DNA of 64,000 nt from Phlebopus portentosus (GCA_037892935.1 JAYXKI010000006.1:682001-746000), one strand, 5' to 3'; positions 35,140-48,111 are shown, numbered from the stretch's first letter. The notes: generated by a model not told the origin, from the sequence alone. Made by a program: numbers and translations.

Positions 35140-37029
35140 TTAATCAGAGATATCAATAACATCGTCGGGCATGGGCAGTGGAGGGAAAGCAGATAGGCGT
35201 CGCCGAACACGGCGTTTGGGGATGGGAACGTTCTCCTTGTCGTCGTCATCTTCGTCGTCGATTGCAATAACGTCGTCGAGTCCATTGAAACTCGCTGCTT
35301 TGGATTGCGTTATTATTGTTGCTGCTGATGTCGTTGTCGTTGAGGAAGGTGGTTGTGCTCGTGCTCGTGGACGAATGGCTTGATTTGCAGCAGTAGGACG
35401 TGCAGGACGTTGAACGCTTGAAGCAGGTGTAGCAGTCGAAGAGGACGGGACTGCGGCGGTAATAGACGTGTTAGACCTCCGTTCTGCTTCTCTCTTTGTC
35501 CTGCCAACACTTCCACTCGGAACAGAACTGCTATCACGAGAATACGAACCGGCTTGCGAAACAGTCCGGCCGCCCTCCTTTGCAAGAGCCTCTTTCTCTA
35601 CTTTCGCAATCTCGTCTAGGAAAGCGGCGTCCAGCTCTTCGTCATCGTCGTCGAATTCGAATTCTTCGTAGCTGATCCTCGTGCAGGCGACTTCGTTACC
35701 GAGTCCAATATTCTGGGCTGGTCGGCTGGAACCTGCTGCTGCTGTGGAACTCGGTCTTGTTGCAAAAGGTACGGGATCTTCCATTGAAGAGTCGGTTATA
35801 TCGATTGGGTCACCGCGGACCGGCGAGAGCACACGCGCAAGGCGCTGTGTCGTCACTTCAATGGCAGTAGCAGTAGCGTCATTAGCCGCGCTCGACGAAA
35901 TCCCGAAGAAGTGCGAAGCAACGAGCGTATTCGTAGACGAGGCCGAGGATGAAACACGCGTCGTTAATGATGACGGTGGATTGTTAGTGTTTGGATTCGG
36001 GATGCGTCGTTTCCGAGGAAGGTCAGCTTCGTCGTCCATGTCCATGGCGTCCTCCCTGAATTCCGGAGGTTCGGATATCTCGCGGAGGGGCACACGAGCT
36101 TGCGCTGCAGGCACTTGGGCTCTTGCTGGTGGATTTTGGGGAGGAGGCTGGTTCTCGTCTGGTCCATTTTCACCTTGATCTTGAGCTTGAGGAATTGGTT
36201 TCCTATCTCAAAAAAAATCAGCGAGCGAAATCGAAGGTTTGTACAGAAACGTACACCATACGTCTGAGGAGCCCGTGAGCAAAGTCCCGCTCTCGGAACT
36301 CGTCTCTATCACCGTTTCTGTGTCCCTTAAGGACAATTCCTTTCGGTTCGAGGAATATGATTCCTCTGCGGACAAGAACATCTTTAAGCAAAAGCTACAG
36401 AGAGATTTTTGAGTCCAAAGTAAGATACTGAATACACAGTAGGTATACTCACCTTGAAACCCAATGGAGTCTCATCAAGCTTGAGTGAAGGAAGTGACCT
36501 ATACTCAATCGCCGGCATAGTCACAGTACCATCAGAAATCTCAAGCCTTAACATAGTTCTAGGAAAATTCGGAACCGAGCCCTCATCATTCTCAGCTCCC
36601 TCCTCTTGCACTAACCCGGCAAGATCAGCGCGTTCAATTCTCGCCTGTCGCACATTATGCAAGTTGAACGCGCTATGTCCGACTTCCATTATAGCAGTGA
36701 CCTCGACAAGAATGTGCGGCGAACCGCGAATACGCTGGTTGTTCATTGCTCGCGCATTCCGAGGGAGTCCTGTACCAGGTTCCATCGAGTCTCGAAGATC
36801 GGACTCGAGTAGTTGGTTCTCTACTTCTGCGATGAACGCTTCTGTTTGCGTTGCTGGGTTGAGATGCATTTCATCTGCGATCCATGTACAACAGGCATCG
36901 AGCCATTCCTGGTGTCAAGCAGATCGTAATCATGTAAAAAACCTGCCAATACGGTTACAGCCTCACTGAGTTTACGGCGGGCTTAGGATAAGCCTGCTTG
37001 ATCCACCTCACAACTTGTATCGGCGCCAT
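35140..37029 (-). CDS. RecQ-mediated genome instability protein RMI1-like
   Basis: Exons 37029-36967, 36908-36453, 36394-36255 and 36202-35140 give 573 residues. The N-terminal three-helix/OB-fold region is recognisable: MAPIQVVRWIKQAYPKP, EWLDACCTWIADEMHLNP, QTEAFIAEVENQLLESDLRD, HILVEVTAIMEVGHSAFNLH, MLRLEISDGTVTMPAIEYR and LLLKDVLVRRGIIFLEPK. RMI1 scaffolds the RecQ helicase-topoisomerase III complex that dissolves double Holliday junctions. The C-terminal half is disordered and acidic, rich in Ser/Thr with patches such as EEFEFDDDDEELDAAFLDEI. It ends in a basic-acidic tail near NVPIPKRRVRRRLSAF. It is divergent from a RAD2-type nuclease gene, another repair factor. Confidence 0.88.
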
Positions 37030-37777
37030 GCTGCTCACTTCCCTTTTACGAGAAAAGTACGCTGGTCTTTATGAAAACAAGGAGAAGATGTAGTTCGTGC
37101 AAAGCGTAGTTGAAGTTGCTGAAACGACGGTGGTCAAAGAGAGAAGGACAATGGCCAGACGCGGTCACGCGTCGTAATACACGACGCGTCTCAGGATGTA
37201 TTCGAGCTCCGAGTGATATACTCACCTCAAAGTGTATATAACGTTCAAATTCACGAACCCGTCGACATCTGCTCATCGCCGCCAGGCTACTAATATTGCT
37301 CTGTGAAGAATAGAAATGACGGATGGTTGCTAGTCTGCTTTTCGAGGCCGACGTTGCATCCGAATTGCTGAGTCCTTTGCAAAGTTTTGTGTATGGTGGC
37401 AAGCCAATTTGTCTGATCTCCCACCATAAAAAAAAAAATAAGAAGAATCCTGCTGTTTGTTTGTTTGTTTGTTTGTTTGTTTGAGAAAGAACTGGTTTTG
37501 TTCTGAGCTGAGTCAAGGCGCTCGGGCCCGAACCTTTTGCCGCGTGACGCACGGTCACGGATGGTGTGACATGCGTGTCCAACGTTGCCGTGACTGAACC
37601 GACTTCAACGCAATGACGATGACCTATTCCTGAAAGCATCTCGCTCTGAAGTGGATCGAGAGCAGCAGCGTGGAATGAGACTGCTGAAGACGCTTTCTTC
37701 CTTATCCATGACTTCTTGACTTCTGATTCCTTGATTTATTCGCATTCCCTGACCGAGTATTGGACGGTGTTTGAACG
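37030..37777. promoter_or_regulatory. Divergent promoter region (RMI1-like / RAD2) with a (TTTG)7 repeat
   Basis: This 748-bp region lies between divergent repair genes. It contains a seven-unit TTTG microsatellite at 37456-37483. Both promoters must lie here. No binding motif could be named with confidence. Confidence 0.5.
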
Positions 37778-40700
37778 ATGGGTGTTAAGTCACTCTGGAG
37801 TCTTCTGGCTCCAGCGGGGAGACCAGTAATGTAAATTACCTCATTAAATTCTTCTGAATTCGATTCTAACTCTATGTGCTCTCTTTCAGGCTGGAAACAG
37901 TGGAAGGAAAGTCCATGGCCATTGACTCCAGCATATGGATCTATCAGTTCCAAGCTACCATGCGTGATAAAGAGGGACGCGGTCTGGTTAACGCGCACGT
38001 TCTTGGATTCTTGCGGCGAATATGCAAGCTTCTATTTCATGGGATTAAGCCAGTGTTCGTATTCGATGGTGGTGCACCGGCATTGAAGCGGATGACTATT
38101 GTAAAGTTTCATGGATACTTGTAGCACGGTTGGATTACTAATAGGTTATCTCGCAGGCTGAACGCAAGAAGAAGAAAAGCGGCGCTGCTGAAAGTCATGA
38201 AAAGATCGCGCAGAAGCTTCTGGCAGCTCAGCTGAGGAAGGAGGCATTGAGTCATGCTCAGAGGTACATACTTAGTCGGTTTATTTTTATCGCAATGCTA
38301 ACCCCAGTTCGCCGACCCAAAGCTCTTCAAAGGACGGCAATAGACCGCCCCAAGACACAGTCACACTTGATGATGACACCGTCTACCTGGAAGACCTCGA
38401 CGCTTCAGCCCCTCGAACCCCAGCAAAGACTAAGGGCAAGGCGAAAGAGTCGCCTTCGTCTTCGGCGAAAAAGGCCAAATGGCGGGACCATGATCCATAT
38501 CGACTTCCAGAAGTTGACATGGACGCTGCAGTCGCAAAGGCAACCCGTTCGACTGCTCCGGATCCACGCCTTGCAACTGAAGACGAGCTACGTGAATTTA
38601 TCGAAATGATGCGTCCAGAGGACCTCGATGTTAGCTCTCCTGCCTTTCGCGAGCTACCCACAGAAGTGCAGTACGAAATTATCGGTGATCTGCGTCTTAA
38701 GTCCAGACAAACGTCTCACAAGCGTCTGCAAGCGATGCTTCGAAAATCGCGTACCGCTCTTGACTTCTCTCGTCAACAGATTCAGCTTCTCAAGCAACGC
38801 AATGCGCTAACACAGCAGCTGTTAGAGACAACCGATAGCATTGGGAAAGCGAATGTCACCATCCCAATTCGCATCGCGAGCGAGAGAAATAGAGAATATG
38901 TACTTATGAAGAACGAGGACGAGATCGGTGGTTGGGTACTAGGGATACGAGATGATGGGACTGAGGACAAGCCGATTGTACTCGACAATGCAGACGAACA
39001 CATAAATTCTGATCAAGAAAGTGACGATGACATAGATATGGAAGAAGTAGCTATGTATGCGTCATGTTCGTTTTTTTTACTTTATGCTCCTTGCTTACAA
39101 GCCTTCATGATAGAAGACCTCAAGCGACACCGGATCCGGATCTAAGGGAATACAGACGTGAGCTTGCACTAGCAGGTGTTGAGAAGCGACAAGCAGCTTC
39201 GGCTGCCAGAGGTCGACCAGCGGCAACGATGATACCCAGGGAGAAACCCCCGAAGAAGGAGCCGTTGTTCATACCTGATGCGGATGCCGGTGATATAAAC
39301 GTTGGTGATGAGTCCGATGTTGATTGGGAGGACGTCGAGGATGCCGAACTCGTAACTGCGATGCAGGCTTCATTGGAAGACCAAGAAGCTAACGACCTAA
39401 GAACGGCACTTGAAGAGTCTCGCAAGGCTACCTCAAAACAACACGATGTCGGTGACCAAAGTGTACCGGAGGTAGCAGACTTGGATGATGACGATCTTTA
39501 TGTCGACTTCACACCTTCTAGGCTGGATACTGCCCTACGGTTCGCTTATGCTAGCCGAGAACCACAAGTCTCTCCTCCCGTTGCTGTCTCAAGACATCCC
39601 GTTCGTGCACAATCTCCATCTCCTGTGATTCAGAAAAATTCTGTGTTGCCTGTCCAGGATGACGATGAGGATGAAGACGACGATATGGAAGCAGTTGTTG
39701 TCCCAATCGAACCAGCCTTGTCGGCGGCATCTCAGTCTGAGAACCGAACCAAGGATGCCGCTCGAACTCCTCAGCCAATCTCAGACGAGGAACCGCAAAT
39801 CGTGCAACCTATCCTACCTGTGAACAAGACGAAACAGACTGCTCCAAGCAACGTGGCAGCCAGGGACAAAGCAAGACCCGCTTCCCCGACAGTGAAGGCT
39901 GATTTTGGCCTTGATCAAGCCGCGACCGAGATATCAACGCTGAACTTAGTAAAGGGATCAGAGTTCCAGACAATTCACGACACCAACGGTATCCTCAAAG
40001 CTTTGCCGTTGCCTATACACGATCCGGAAGAGTCTGTGTCAACTTCTACACAACCTAGTCTTCGTGAGGAGCCAGAGATGCACATAACGAGAACACAGGG
40101 ATCAATATCGCCAACTCCTTCCCAGCTGGAGGATTCAAGTATGAAGCCTGTGGTATCAGAAACTGTCAGCTTACCGGACCAAAATGACCCGGAAGCTTCC
40201 TCCGATGACGAAGCTTGGCCTCATCCTGAGTCTCTGGTGGACAAGAACAGCAAGACGGTACGGAGAAGCACGATGAAGGTTGGGATGCTGCTGAAGAAAT
40301 GAACGTCCACGAAGAAACTGGTGAATTCGCACGCTTCGCAGCTCAAGTTCGGAGTTGCGACCTCGACACCGTTAGAGCCGAGATCGACGATGAGATCAGG
40401 CTGCTACGGGATCAAAGGAAGGCAGCGATGCGTGATGCAGAAGACGTCAATCAGGCTATGGTTGCTCAGATCATGGTGGGTTGCTGATTATTCATGCTCA
40501 CCTTCACGATGCAAGCTGATACTTGTTCAGACTATGCTTCGCCTATTCGGCATTCCATACATTACAGCACCAATGGAGGCAGAAGCACAATGCGCCACGC
40601 TCGTCGAGCTCGGACTCGTAGATGGGGTGATCACAGACGACTCAGACGTCTTCCTCTTCGGCGCAAAACGCGTATTCAAGAACATGTTCAACCAGTCCAA

Positions 40701-42120
40701 GACGGTTGAGTGTTTCTTGCTCACCGACCTCGCTCGCGAACTTGGGCTCGACCGCGGGACGCTCATTCGGCTGGCTTACCTCCTTGGAAGCGACTATACG
40801 TCGGGTTTGGCTGGTGTTGGTCCTGTTGTCGCTATGGAGCTCCTGAGGGAGTTCCCTGGTGATGATGGACTGCATAAATTCATGGATTGGTGGTCAAAGG
40901 TCCAGTCGGGACGTGATAAAGAATCGGACAATGCTTCAGCCTTCAGAAAACGTTTTGTAAGTTATCATGATTATGGTTGGAGTTACTTGGTTGTGCTAAT
41001 CTATTTCGATTACAATCTAGAAAAACGCTTCAAAGATCTCTTCCTTGCCAGTGATTGGCCCAATCCGGCTGTGGTACGTGCATCGTCATCAGTAAGATAT
41101 AGTACGCAATTGAAGCATTACCAATAGCGAGATGCGTACTACCATCCTATCGTTGACACCTCGGAAGAGCCGTTCAAGTGGGGACTTCCAGACCTTGATG
41201 GTCTGCGCAGGCAAGTAATTTGTTCTCTTGATCTTAGTCGATAAACACAACTTGCTGATTTGTGATCGAATAGCTTCTTCCACGAGGAACTCGGATGGAA
41301 CGTTGGCAAAGTTGACGAGCTTCTCTTGCCCATAATCCAGAAGATGAACAAACGCGGGCAGGTACGACTTCACAGTTCTGACTCGCTTCTTTTTCTTCTC
41401 CCCATTTGGCTTACTTTGGCATTTCGAACATTAGGAAGCAGCTGCAAATCGACAAGGCACACTCAACACTTTCTTCAACGTTTCCGAGGGAGCCGGAGCT
41501 GCAGAACCACGTCGACGCGAGGCTTACGCCAGTCGGAGGCTTCAAGCTCTCGTTTCTGCACATCGTAAAGCTCAAAAACAGCGTGGCGAGGGTACGAGTA
41601 CGGAGCCGACTGAGTCTGGCGATAGTGACGACGCGGAGAAAAAGAAAGAACCGGCGAGGAAGAAGAGGAAGAAAGCATCTTCCGCCGAAGGAGATGAAAG
41701 CACCGGGAGAACTGGGGCGAATGGGAGCAGACAGGGCAAGGGCAAGGGGCGGAGGAGTACCCAAAGTCGGAGCGGTAGGGGCGGAAAGGCGCGAGCCGAA
41801 GCTCGGGGTGAAGATGCTGTCGCCTCATCAGGATCGAGAGGCAAGAAAGCAAAGTCATCACGCCCTAAGGCAAAGGGCAAGTCCAAGAAGCGCGCAGACT
41901 CGGATGCGAAGACAGACTCCAGCGATGAGTTTGTCGGTGCACCGACAGACGCTCCTGTACGCGAAATGGAATTGAGAAAACGCGTGAGACCGCGTCCTGC
42001 ATATAAAGGTACGGTACAAGGTGAAAATGGTGATGATAAAACGGTGATGACGGAAAAATGGAGTATGAGGGGGTTGAAGATGAGGATTCTGGATCGGACG
42101 GGTCGGAGTATCAAGGATGA
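37778..42120 (+). CDS. RAD2: RAD2/XPG structure-specific endonuclease
   Basis: Nucleotide-excision-repair 3' flap endonuclease. The N region is intact: MGVKSLWSLLAPAGRPVMLE, MAIDSSIWIYQFQA and KPVFVFDGGAPALKR. A long acidic spacer (exons 4-5) follows. The I region contains GEFARF, MLRLFGIPYITAPMEAEAQC, DGVITDDSDVFLFGAKRVFK, LIRLAYLLGSDYTSGLAGVG and the helix-hairpin-helix. Catalytic Asp and Glu residues are in place. FKWGLPDLDGLRSFF leads to a basic, PCNA-box-like stretch (QGTLNTFF) and a Lys-rich tail. One intron is GC-AG with a consensus gcaagt donor (41211). Three frame problems need one added base each: near 40245, at the A5 run 41021-41025, and at the A5 run 42054-42058. After the last correction the protein ends in an acidic tail at the TGA of 42118-42120; uncorrected it runs to 42168. 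Confidence 0.88.
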
Positions 42121-42316
42121 ATGGATTCTTAAGTGCTTAATTTTCTTCATCTTAAATGGATTATAGATATCTTATAGCTTTTAAGTAACTTATCAAATTC
42201 GGTGGTTTCGGCTTCATGCTTCGCTCTTTCGATGAACGTTCTTGGTGGATAACGGTGAAAAGGTCGAGCAATTTCCGGAAGATAGAGATCTTTTATTAAG
42301 CGTGGAATAACAAAAG

Positions 42317-42915
42317 TCATTCTTCATCTTCCCCTTCCAACGATTCAGGTCTAGCCTGTACACAATCCGCCATCATAAGTAATCTTAAAAGCTCTACAAA
42401 GAAGGAAGGAAACACGGACCTTATTCTCCTCTAAACCCCCAAGATCGCTAACAAGACCATCAAACGGGTACTGTCGGGGCACGGCCTTCCGTTCGGGAGT
42501 GGCTTTGTAGGCAAATAGCATGATCCCACCGAAAGCAGCTACGGCGAGACTGAAATGGAAGAGAGCCTGCCTTGCCGGGATCTTGGGCGGGTCGGGTCCC
42601 CACATTGAGTACAACTCGTCTTCCGGGTGCAGCTGTCCGATCGTAAAGTCAACCCTGGTGAAAAAGCAGGAAATAGCGAGGCATTCAAGTACGCACGAGG
42701 TCACCAAAGTTCCGACGCGTCAAGTTGTCCCACCAGCCCAGCGGGGGCAAGTAACCGCGATAAACGGGCGGGACGTCTGGGTAGTCGCCAAGCTGCGGGT
42801 CTCTCGGAGGATCCGAGTACATTCGCCGTTGATGTTGATGTTGCATCGCGCGTACGGCGTTGGGAAGTTGTGCGCGCCTGCTAGCCGCCAAACGGCGGAG
42901 GGCGACTGCGCTCAT
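42317..42915 (-). CDS. Complex I accessory subunit, NDUFB8/ASHI-like
   Basis: Exons 42915-42697, 42632-42420 and 42355-42317 give 156 residues. The N-terminus is rich in Arg and Ala without acids (MSAVALRRLAASRRAQLP), as in a mitochondrial presequence. DYPDVPPVYRGYLPPLGWWD and RRNFGDLLHPEDELYSMWGPD match the fungal NDUFB8-type subunit. A single membrane span follows (LFHFSLAVAAFGGIMLFAYK), then PRQYPFDGLVSDLGG and an acidic end. The first acceptor (at 42634-42633) was chosen because it keeps phase and gives the conserved NFGD-x-HPEDE join; an acceptor 21 bases earlier breaks the frame. Confidence 0.75.
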
Positions 42916-43338
42916 AACGTTGGTTGCAGTGTGAATTGTGCCAGTCCAGTGTCAACGACGTGCTAAGGATACTTCTTCCATTTCAGGATATTTACTTACA
43001 TAAGTCATGTCAGCGACTAATTTGGTTCCTTCAATAAAATTAAAATTAAAATTCAAGGCACGACGACTTCATTTTCGTGAATTTTCTGGAGCACATCTCT
43101 TGAATCTGTTGGCTGAAATACGAAACTTGTTGCCTTGGGTCGCCGAAAGACGGTTATGAAAGTGAGAGAGGCATTGAGTCACGTGGCGATTTACTAAGAA
43201 GCTTTGGAACTGGATTACGATACCGTGACCCAGACCCGGACGCACGGATCCACTTCTTCACTACTGGCAGATGCTTCCAACCTATCCAACTTTCCTTCGC
43301 TCAACCACTCTGTACGTCCTCTTTCGCCTCTCCTCGTC
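42916..43338. promoter_or_regulatory. Divergent promoter region
   Basis: This 423-bp gap lies between the complex I subunit start (minus) and the methyltransferase start (plus). No defined motif was named. An open frame upstream of 43339 on the plus strand lacks an ATG and is closed by a stop near 43195. Confidence 0.4.
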
Positions 43339-45588
43339 ATGCATAATCATCTCGCTCTTAATGTCACCGAGCTCTCAACTACTTCTCGCTCCAGCGCCCT
43401 GCCTGCTCCGAACACTCCCAGTCCTGTGTCTGCGCTGCCAACTGAAGCTTTGGGCGTGCACAAAGAAGTTGGCTTTGAGCTGCTCGAACGAGTCCGAGCG
43501 CGGCACAGAAAACATGGGGAGGTGCCGTATCCTATGCCTTCCACGAACCACTACCTTAGCTTGTGCGTTGAAATTCCACTTAGGTACTACTCTCACAAGG
43601 AACTCTGACGCGACGCGAACTTTTAAACAGTGACGCGATCAACCACATCCTCTTCGCAGACATAGTGGGAGGCGTGTCCTTGCAAAAATTGGAGACGCCC
43701 CCAAGGCGAGTATTGGACCTCGGTTGCGGGAGTGGAAGCTGGGTTATTGCCGCCGCGAATGCTTGGCCGGTACGGATTACCGATATTTACTAGCACTCAA
43801 CATTTTTTTCATTGATAAAACATATCTCAGGGAACTACGTTCGTTGGTTTCGACGTGCATACACGTCAACCAAACCTCTCTTTATTAAACCATAGTGACC
43901 TTGCGCAACGCATAGAATGGGTACATGGCAACTTGTGCGTCTCTTGCCACTTATACATGGATGTGTACTTAAATAACCCGTATCGTCCTCAGTCTCGAAT
44001 TTCTTCCCTTCGCAGATGCGGAGTTCGACTTTGTTCGTGCTCAAAGCATCGGGCTTGGCGTTCCAGAAGACGAGGTGGGTAACTCCGCATACCCCGTGAT
44101 ACGCTCAGCGGGTTTCTTTCGTTGGAATGGAACTAACAGACTATGAATTGAATAACAGTGGCAAAACGTAATCGATGTGAGTGAATTCTTTCCATGAATG
44201 GCTTAATAACGCGTTAATGCTCGATCTATGTCATTCAGGAAATTGTGCGGATCTTGAAACCTGGAGGAAGCTTAGAGATAATTGAGGAAGACATATTATT
44301 TCCTTCTCCCGACACACCTATCACAAAAACACCCCGCGCATCACCGACCCTTCGCGGTCGAATGAATCGGAGTCATTCCCGTTCGACACAGGAAACGGTG
44401 CATATTGAAGAGGAAGAGAGCGGCAAGGAACATTCTGAGGATAACGTTCCGTCGGAGAAGTCGCGTAGCATAGATACTATCTCTGGGGCGCAACAGGATC
44501 AAGTATGTGTTACTATCTTCTTCCCTATAAATGAACAAACTAACCCAATACGACACCGTTATCTATAGAGAGATCACTCAAAGCTTAAAGAAGCATTCAT
44601 GCAAATGCTGACCTCCCGATTCATAAACCCACAATTACTCACCGTACTCCCATTCTACCTCCAAGCCGCGTTTCAAGAAGTGCAGTCCCTACCCGTTTTG
44701 CGACTTTACCTTCCACCACCAAGCAGGGTCATGCACCCAGATCCGCAATCCGATTCGGACGATTACGCATCTTCGCAAATATCTTTAGACTCATCGTCAT
44801 CAGCCACGCTTGTCGATTCGGCATCGATGAACGCGGCTTCGCCGATGACGTTGAGGAGATTCTTTGATTCATCTGGGACGACCGTCCTCACGCCTGAGCA
44901 AGAATCCCTGAAGGCGCGCATAAATCTCGCTCGGCTGGTGGAGATGATGCGCGCGTGCAAGGAAGCGATATGGGTGGAGTACGAGAAGCTTCACGCACAT
45001 GAGCGAAAGAGGCCTAACAGTAGACTTGATCGCGACGACTTCGAGGCGCTCTTCCACAATTGGGAATGGTAAGATCCAACAACTCGACTCGACTCTTCAC
45101 GCTTTATCGTCATCATTCAGCGTTTCAATTATTCGTATTAATATTTTATTCTTGTAGTGACATGCAAGACCGTTGTGGGATGCGCGAGCTCATCCAATCC
45201 AGTTTGAGATGGCCAATCCCAGCTATGCTCCCTAAACCCGCCTGGCAAGATTGGCGGGATAAAGGCGATACGGAAGACGTAGCGGCCTTCTACGCGTCCG
45301 CGCCACCGGAGCTTATTCGCTCACTACGGGGGTTCGTGTGCAAAAGACCGGTACATATCATTCGCAGCGAGCCGATTCCATGATTTTTCTCTTTTCTTTT
45401 GATACCTTCTTCTCAAACAATTCTCTTTTTTTCTTTGCATTTTCAGGACACTGGATCCTTCCTGTCCTTCCCTGGTCCAAATTCGAATCCGAATCGGAGT
45501 CCGGCGTAAAAAATGGGTGTTGTTGTGGTTGGCTTTGCAGAGGAGGCTGATCAGCTTTCGACTATCCGTTTATCTATCGATTACTTAA
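43339..45588 (+). CDS. SAM-dependent methyltransferase (class I, substrate unknown)
   Basis: Nine exons close in frame at 548 residues. A Ser/Pro-rich start leads into NHILFADIVGGVSLQKLE and motif I, RRVLDLGCGSGSWVIAAANAWP. It continues with TTFVGFDVHTRQPNL (acidic residue binding SAM ribose), FDFVRAQSIGLGVPEDEW and EIVRILKPGGSLEIIEEDI, the usual post-motif region. A 260-residue C-terminal part with acidic and Ser-rich stretches is typical of basidiomycete members. Exon 5 is 18 nt (44159-44176). The 3' end is uncertain: using the donor at 45332 gives a basic C-terminus ending at 45588, while the donor at 45358 gives a stop at 45507-45509. Confidence 0.75.
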
Positions 45589-46333
45589 AGTTTTTTATCG
45601 TTAATCTCCTGCTTTCTTCGAATTTCCATCTTATCATTTTCAGCGCAACTCATGTATATGCATTCATCCATCGATAGATCTCTTCTCCTTCCTCATTTTC
45701 AACTTCTAGCTCCTAGTGGAACAGTGGAATTATAAGTACGATACTTATCGAACAGTTCTTCCTTTTATTTTTCCTTCCGTCTGGGGGACATTTTTCGTTT
45801 ATCTCCTACATCCCCCCGTTCAGCTTCACCTGCTTTCGAGAAGATCACCCCCCCCTTTCACCCCCTCGTTCCGATGGCTTCTTCCTCACCCTTTTCCACT
45901 TTACTTAGATTATACATATTGCCTCTCCGTCTCACCTCATTTCTTCTGGCGGGTCCTTTGCAGGTCTACGGGAGCGTCCGTTCCAAAATCAATGAATCGC
46001 CTTTTCTATCGATTCTGCTTACATCCATACTACTTACATAGTGTATCAAGTAATCACATACGCTACCTTCTTTTGTTGCTGCTGTAAAATAACGTATATA
46101 GTCTTTTTCGCCTGTTCCAATTAAATTTTCAAGTATGACTCTAGCGAGGTGTTGATTGAGTTGTTGTTTCGGGACCGGATGGGCGATTACTATATCTGGA
46201 AGGCGAACCAGACGGTTTCCCTCACACTTCAGTCGTCTTGTGAGGGCCCAAACAAGCTCCCCTGTTCTCCTTCATCCATCTTCATCTCCTCCTTAACAAC
46301 CTCTCAGTTTCGAGCCTGAATTGGACTTTAGAC
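45589..46333. other. Intergenic region, no gene recognised
   Basis: This 745-bp, pyrimidine-rich stretch lies between same-strand genes. It should hold the methyltransferase 3' UTR and the PA2G4-like promoter. A 123-codon open frame at 45716 has no family features. Confidence 0.45.
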
Positions 46334-48111
46334 ATGTCCGCCCCAGAATCTAAATCGGCGGAGGAAAAACCGCGCTCGACGGCTGAGGCGGATTTTACGA
46401 AATATAAGGTAAATAAACGTTCTGGGTCGTGTGTCTAGTCCACTTTTCGTTTGTTTCGTTCGTTGTTTGTCCGGAAATTTTCACCCTAGTCGAGTGATTT
46501 CATTTTGAATGCGCAGTTCATTACGGGCCTATATCTCGTATTCATCTATGAAGAAACAATCGCATGCTGACTTTGATTTAAAATTTTATTCATGTCGATT
46601 TGGTTTGGATTTTGGTTTGGATTATTAGACCGCAGCGGATATTGTGCACAATGTGATGAAGAAACTCGTCGGGCTGTGCATTAAGGGTGCGAACATCCTA
46701 GAACTGTGCATCGAGGGAGATAGATTGCTGGAAGAGGGTACCGGGGCGGTGTTCAACAAGTCGGTTAAGGGGGTGAAGGTTGCTAAAGGTTCGTCTGCAC
46801 GTCTTTTTCTCCAAACCTGTGAATTAAATTGATTCGTCCGATGTTGAACGTCAGGAATCGCATTCCCGACGTGTATATCAGTGAACAACTGCGTTGCGCA
46901 CTTCTCGCCACTCGCGTACGTTCAATCATATTACGCATATATGCATATATGCGTTCCATCTAACAATCATTCTTAACCCCCTATAACCACCCCCTCCACT
47001 ACCTCCTTCCCGTGTGAAAAAAATTACAGATCAGACCCTGCGTCCTCCCAAACTTTAGAAAAGGATGACGTAGTGAAGATCCACCTCGGCGCACACATCG
47101 ATGGATTCGCATCCGTGGCGGCGGAGACGCTCGTCGTCGGCGCAAATGCGGAGAACCCTGTGACGGGCCGACGCGCGGACGCGATCAAGGCGGCGTGGCA
47201 TGCTGCCGAAGTCGCTATGCGCTTGGTGAAAGTGGGGAATAAGAACTGGGCGGTGACGGATGCGGTGAACAAGGTCACTGCTGCGTGGAATTGTAAAGCT
47301 GTTGAGGGTGAGTTTTTTATTCTTGACATTTCTTATTGACGGGACGATGATGAAATATGAACGTTTGCGTGGATAGGCATGCTATCGTGTCAACAGACGC
47401 AGAACGTCATCGATGGAAAGAAAAGAATCATTCTCAATCCGAGCGAGCAGCAGAAGAGAGATTTCGAAGCGACCACGTTTGCAGAGGGTGAAGTATGGGG
47501 GATCGATATTCTTGTAACAACAGGTGAAGATGGAAAGGTGGGCTCTATCATGGATTTTTGCTCCCTCAAATTCATTCATGGTTCCATCGGATATCTTAGG
47601 CTCGTTCTGAGGACGCAAAGGCTACCGTCTACCAGCGAGATTCGCTAGTAACATACCAACTAAAGATGAAGACATCCCGAGCGGTATTTACGGAGGTGCA
47701 GAAGAAGGCTGGAGCTTTCCCTTTCAATATCCGTATATTAGAGGACGAAAAGAAAGCGCGAATGGGTCTGCAAGAGGCATGCCAGCATGCATTGGTAAAA
47801 CCTTACGATGTAATGTGCGTTTCCTCTACACACTCTGCGTGGATAAACCGGGGACTCATTTGCACTCCCTCTGAAGATACACTCCTCCTGGATCTTTCGT
47901 AGCCGCCTTCCACTTCACTATCGCCTTACTGCCCGCCGGTCCCTCGCTAATCACGCATCCCCCGGTCTGGTTTAAGCCAGAATTTGTACAGACGGAAAAG
48001 GAACTCGAAGACGAAGAGCTGAAAGAGCTTCTGACGAGGAAGTTGCGCGAGGACAAGAAGAAGAACAAAAAGAAGAAGGCGGAAGGCGAGGGTGAGGGCG
48101 AGGCGGAGTAG
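46334..48111 (+). CDS. PA2G4/EBP1-like M24-fold protein
   Basis: Exons 46334-46408, 46629-46788, 46855-46915, 47030-47307, 47377-47537, 47600-47814 and 47877-48111 give 394 residues. The pita-bread fold is evident: KYKTAADIVHNVMKKLVGLC, GIAFPTCISVNNCVAHFSPL, DVVKIHLGAHIDGFASVAAE, CQQTQNVIDGKKRIILNPSE, EVWGIDILVTTGEDGK and YTPPGSFVAAFHFTIALLP. EBP1 proteins lack a full set of metal ligands and act as ribosome-associated factors at the nascent-chain exit region. The C-terminus is the expected Lys-rich tail (LREDKKKNKKKKAEGEGEGE). It is linked to growth control and ribosome biogenesis; the fission-yeast homologue was isolated as a curved-DNA-binding protein. Confidence 0.88.
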
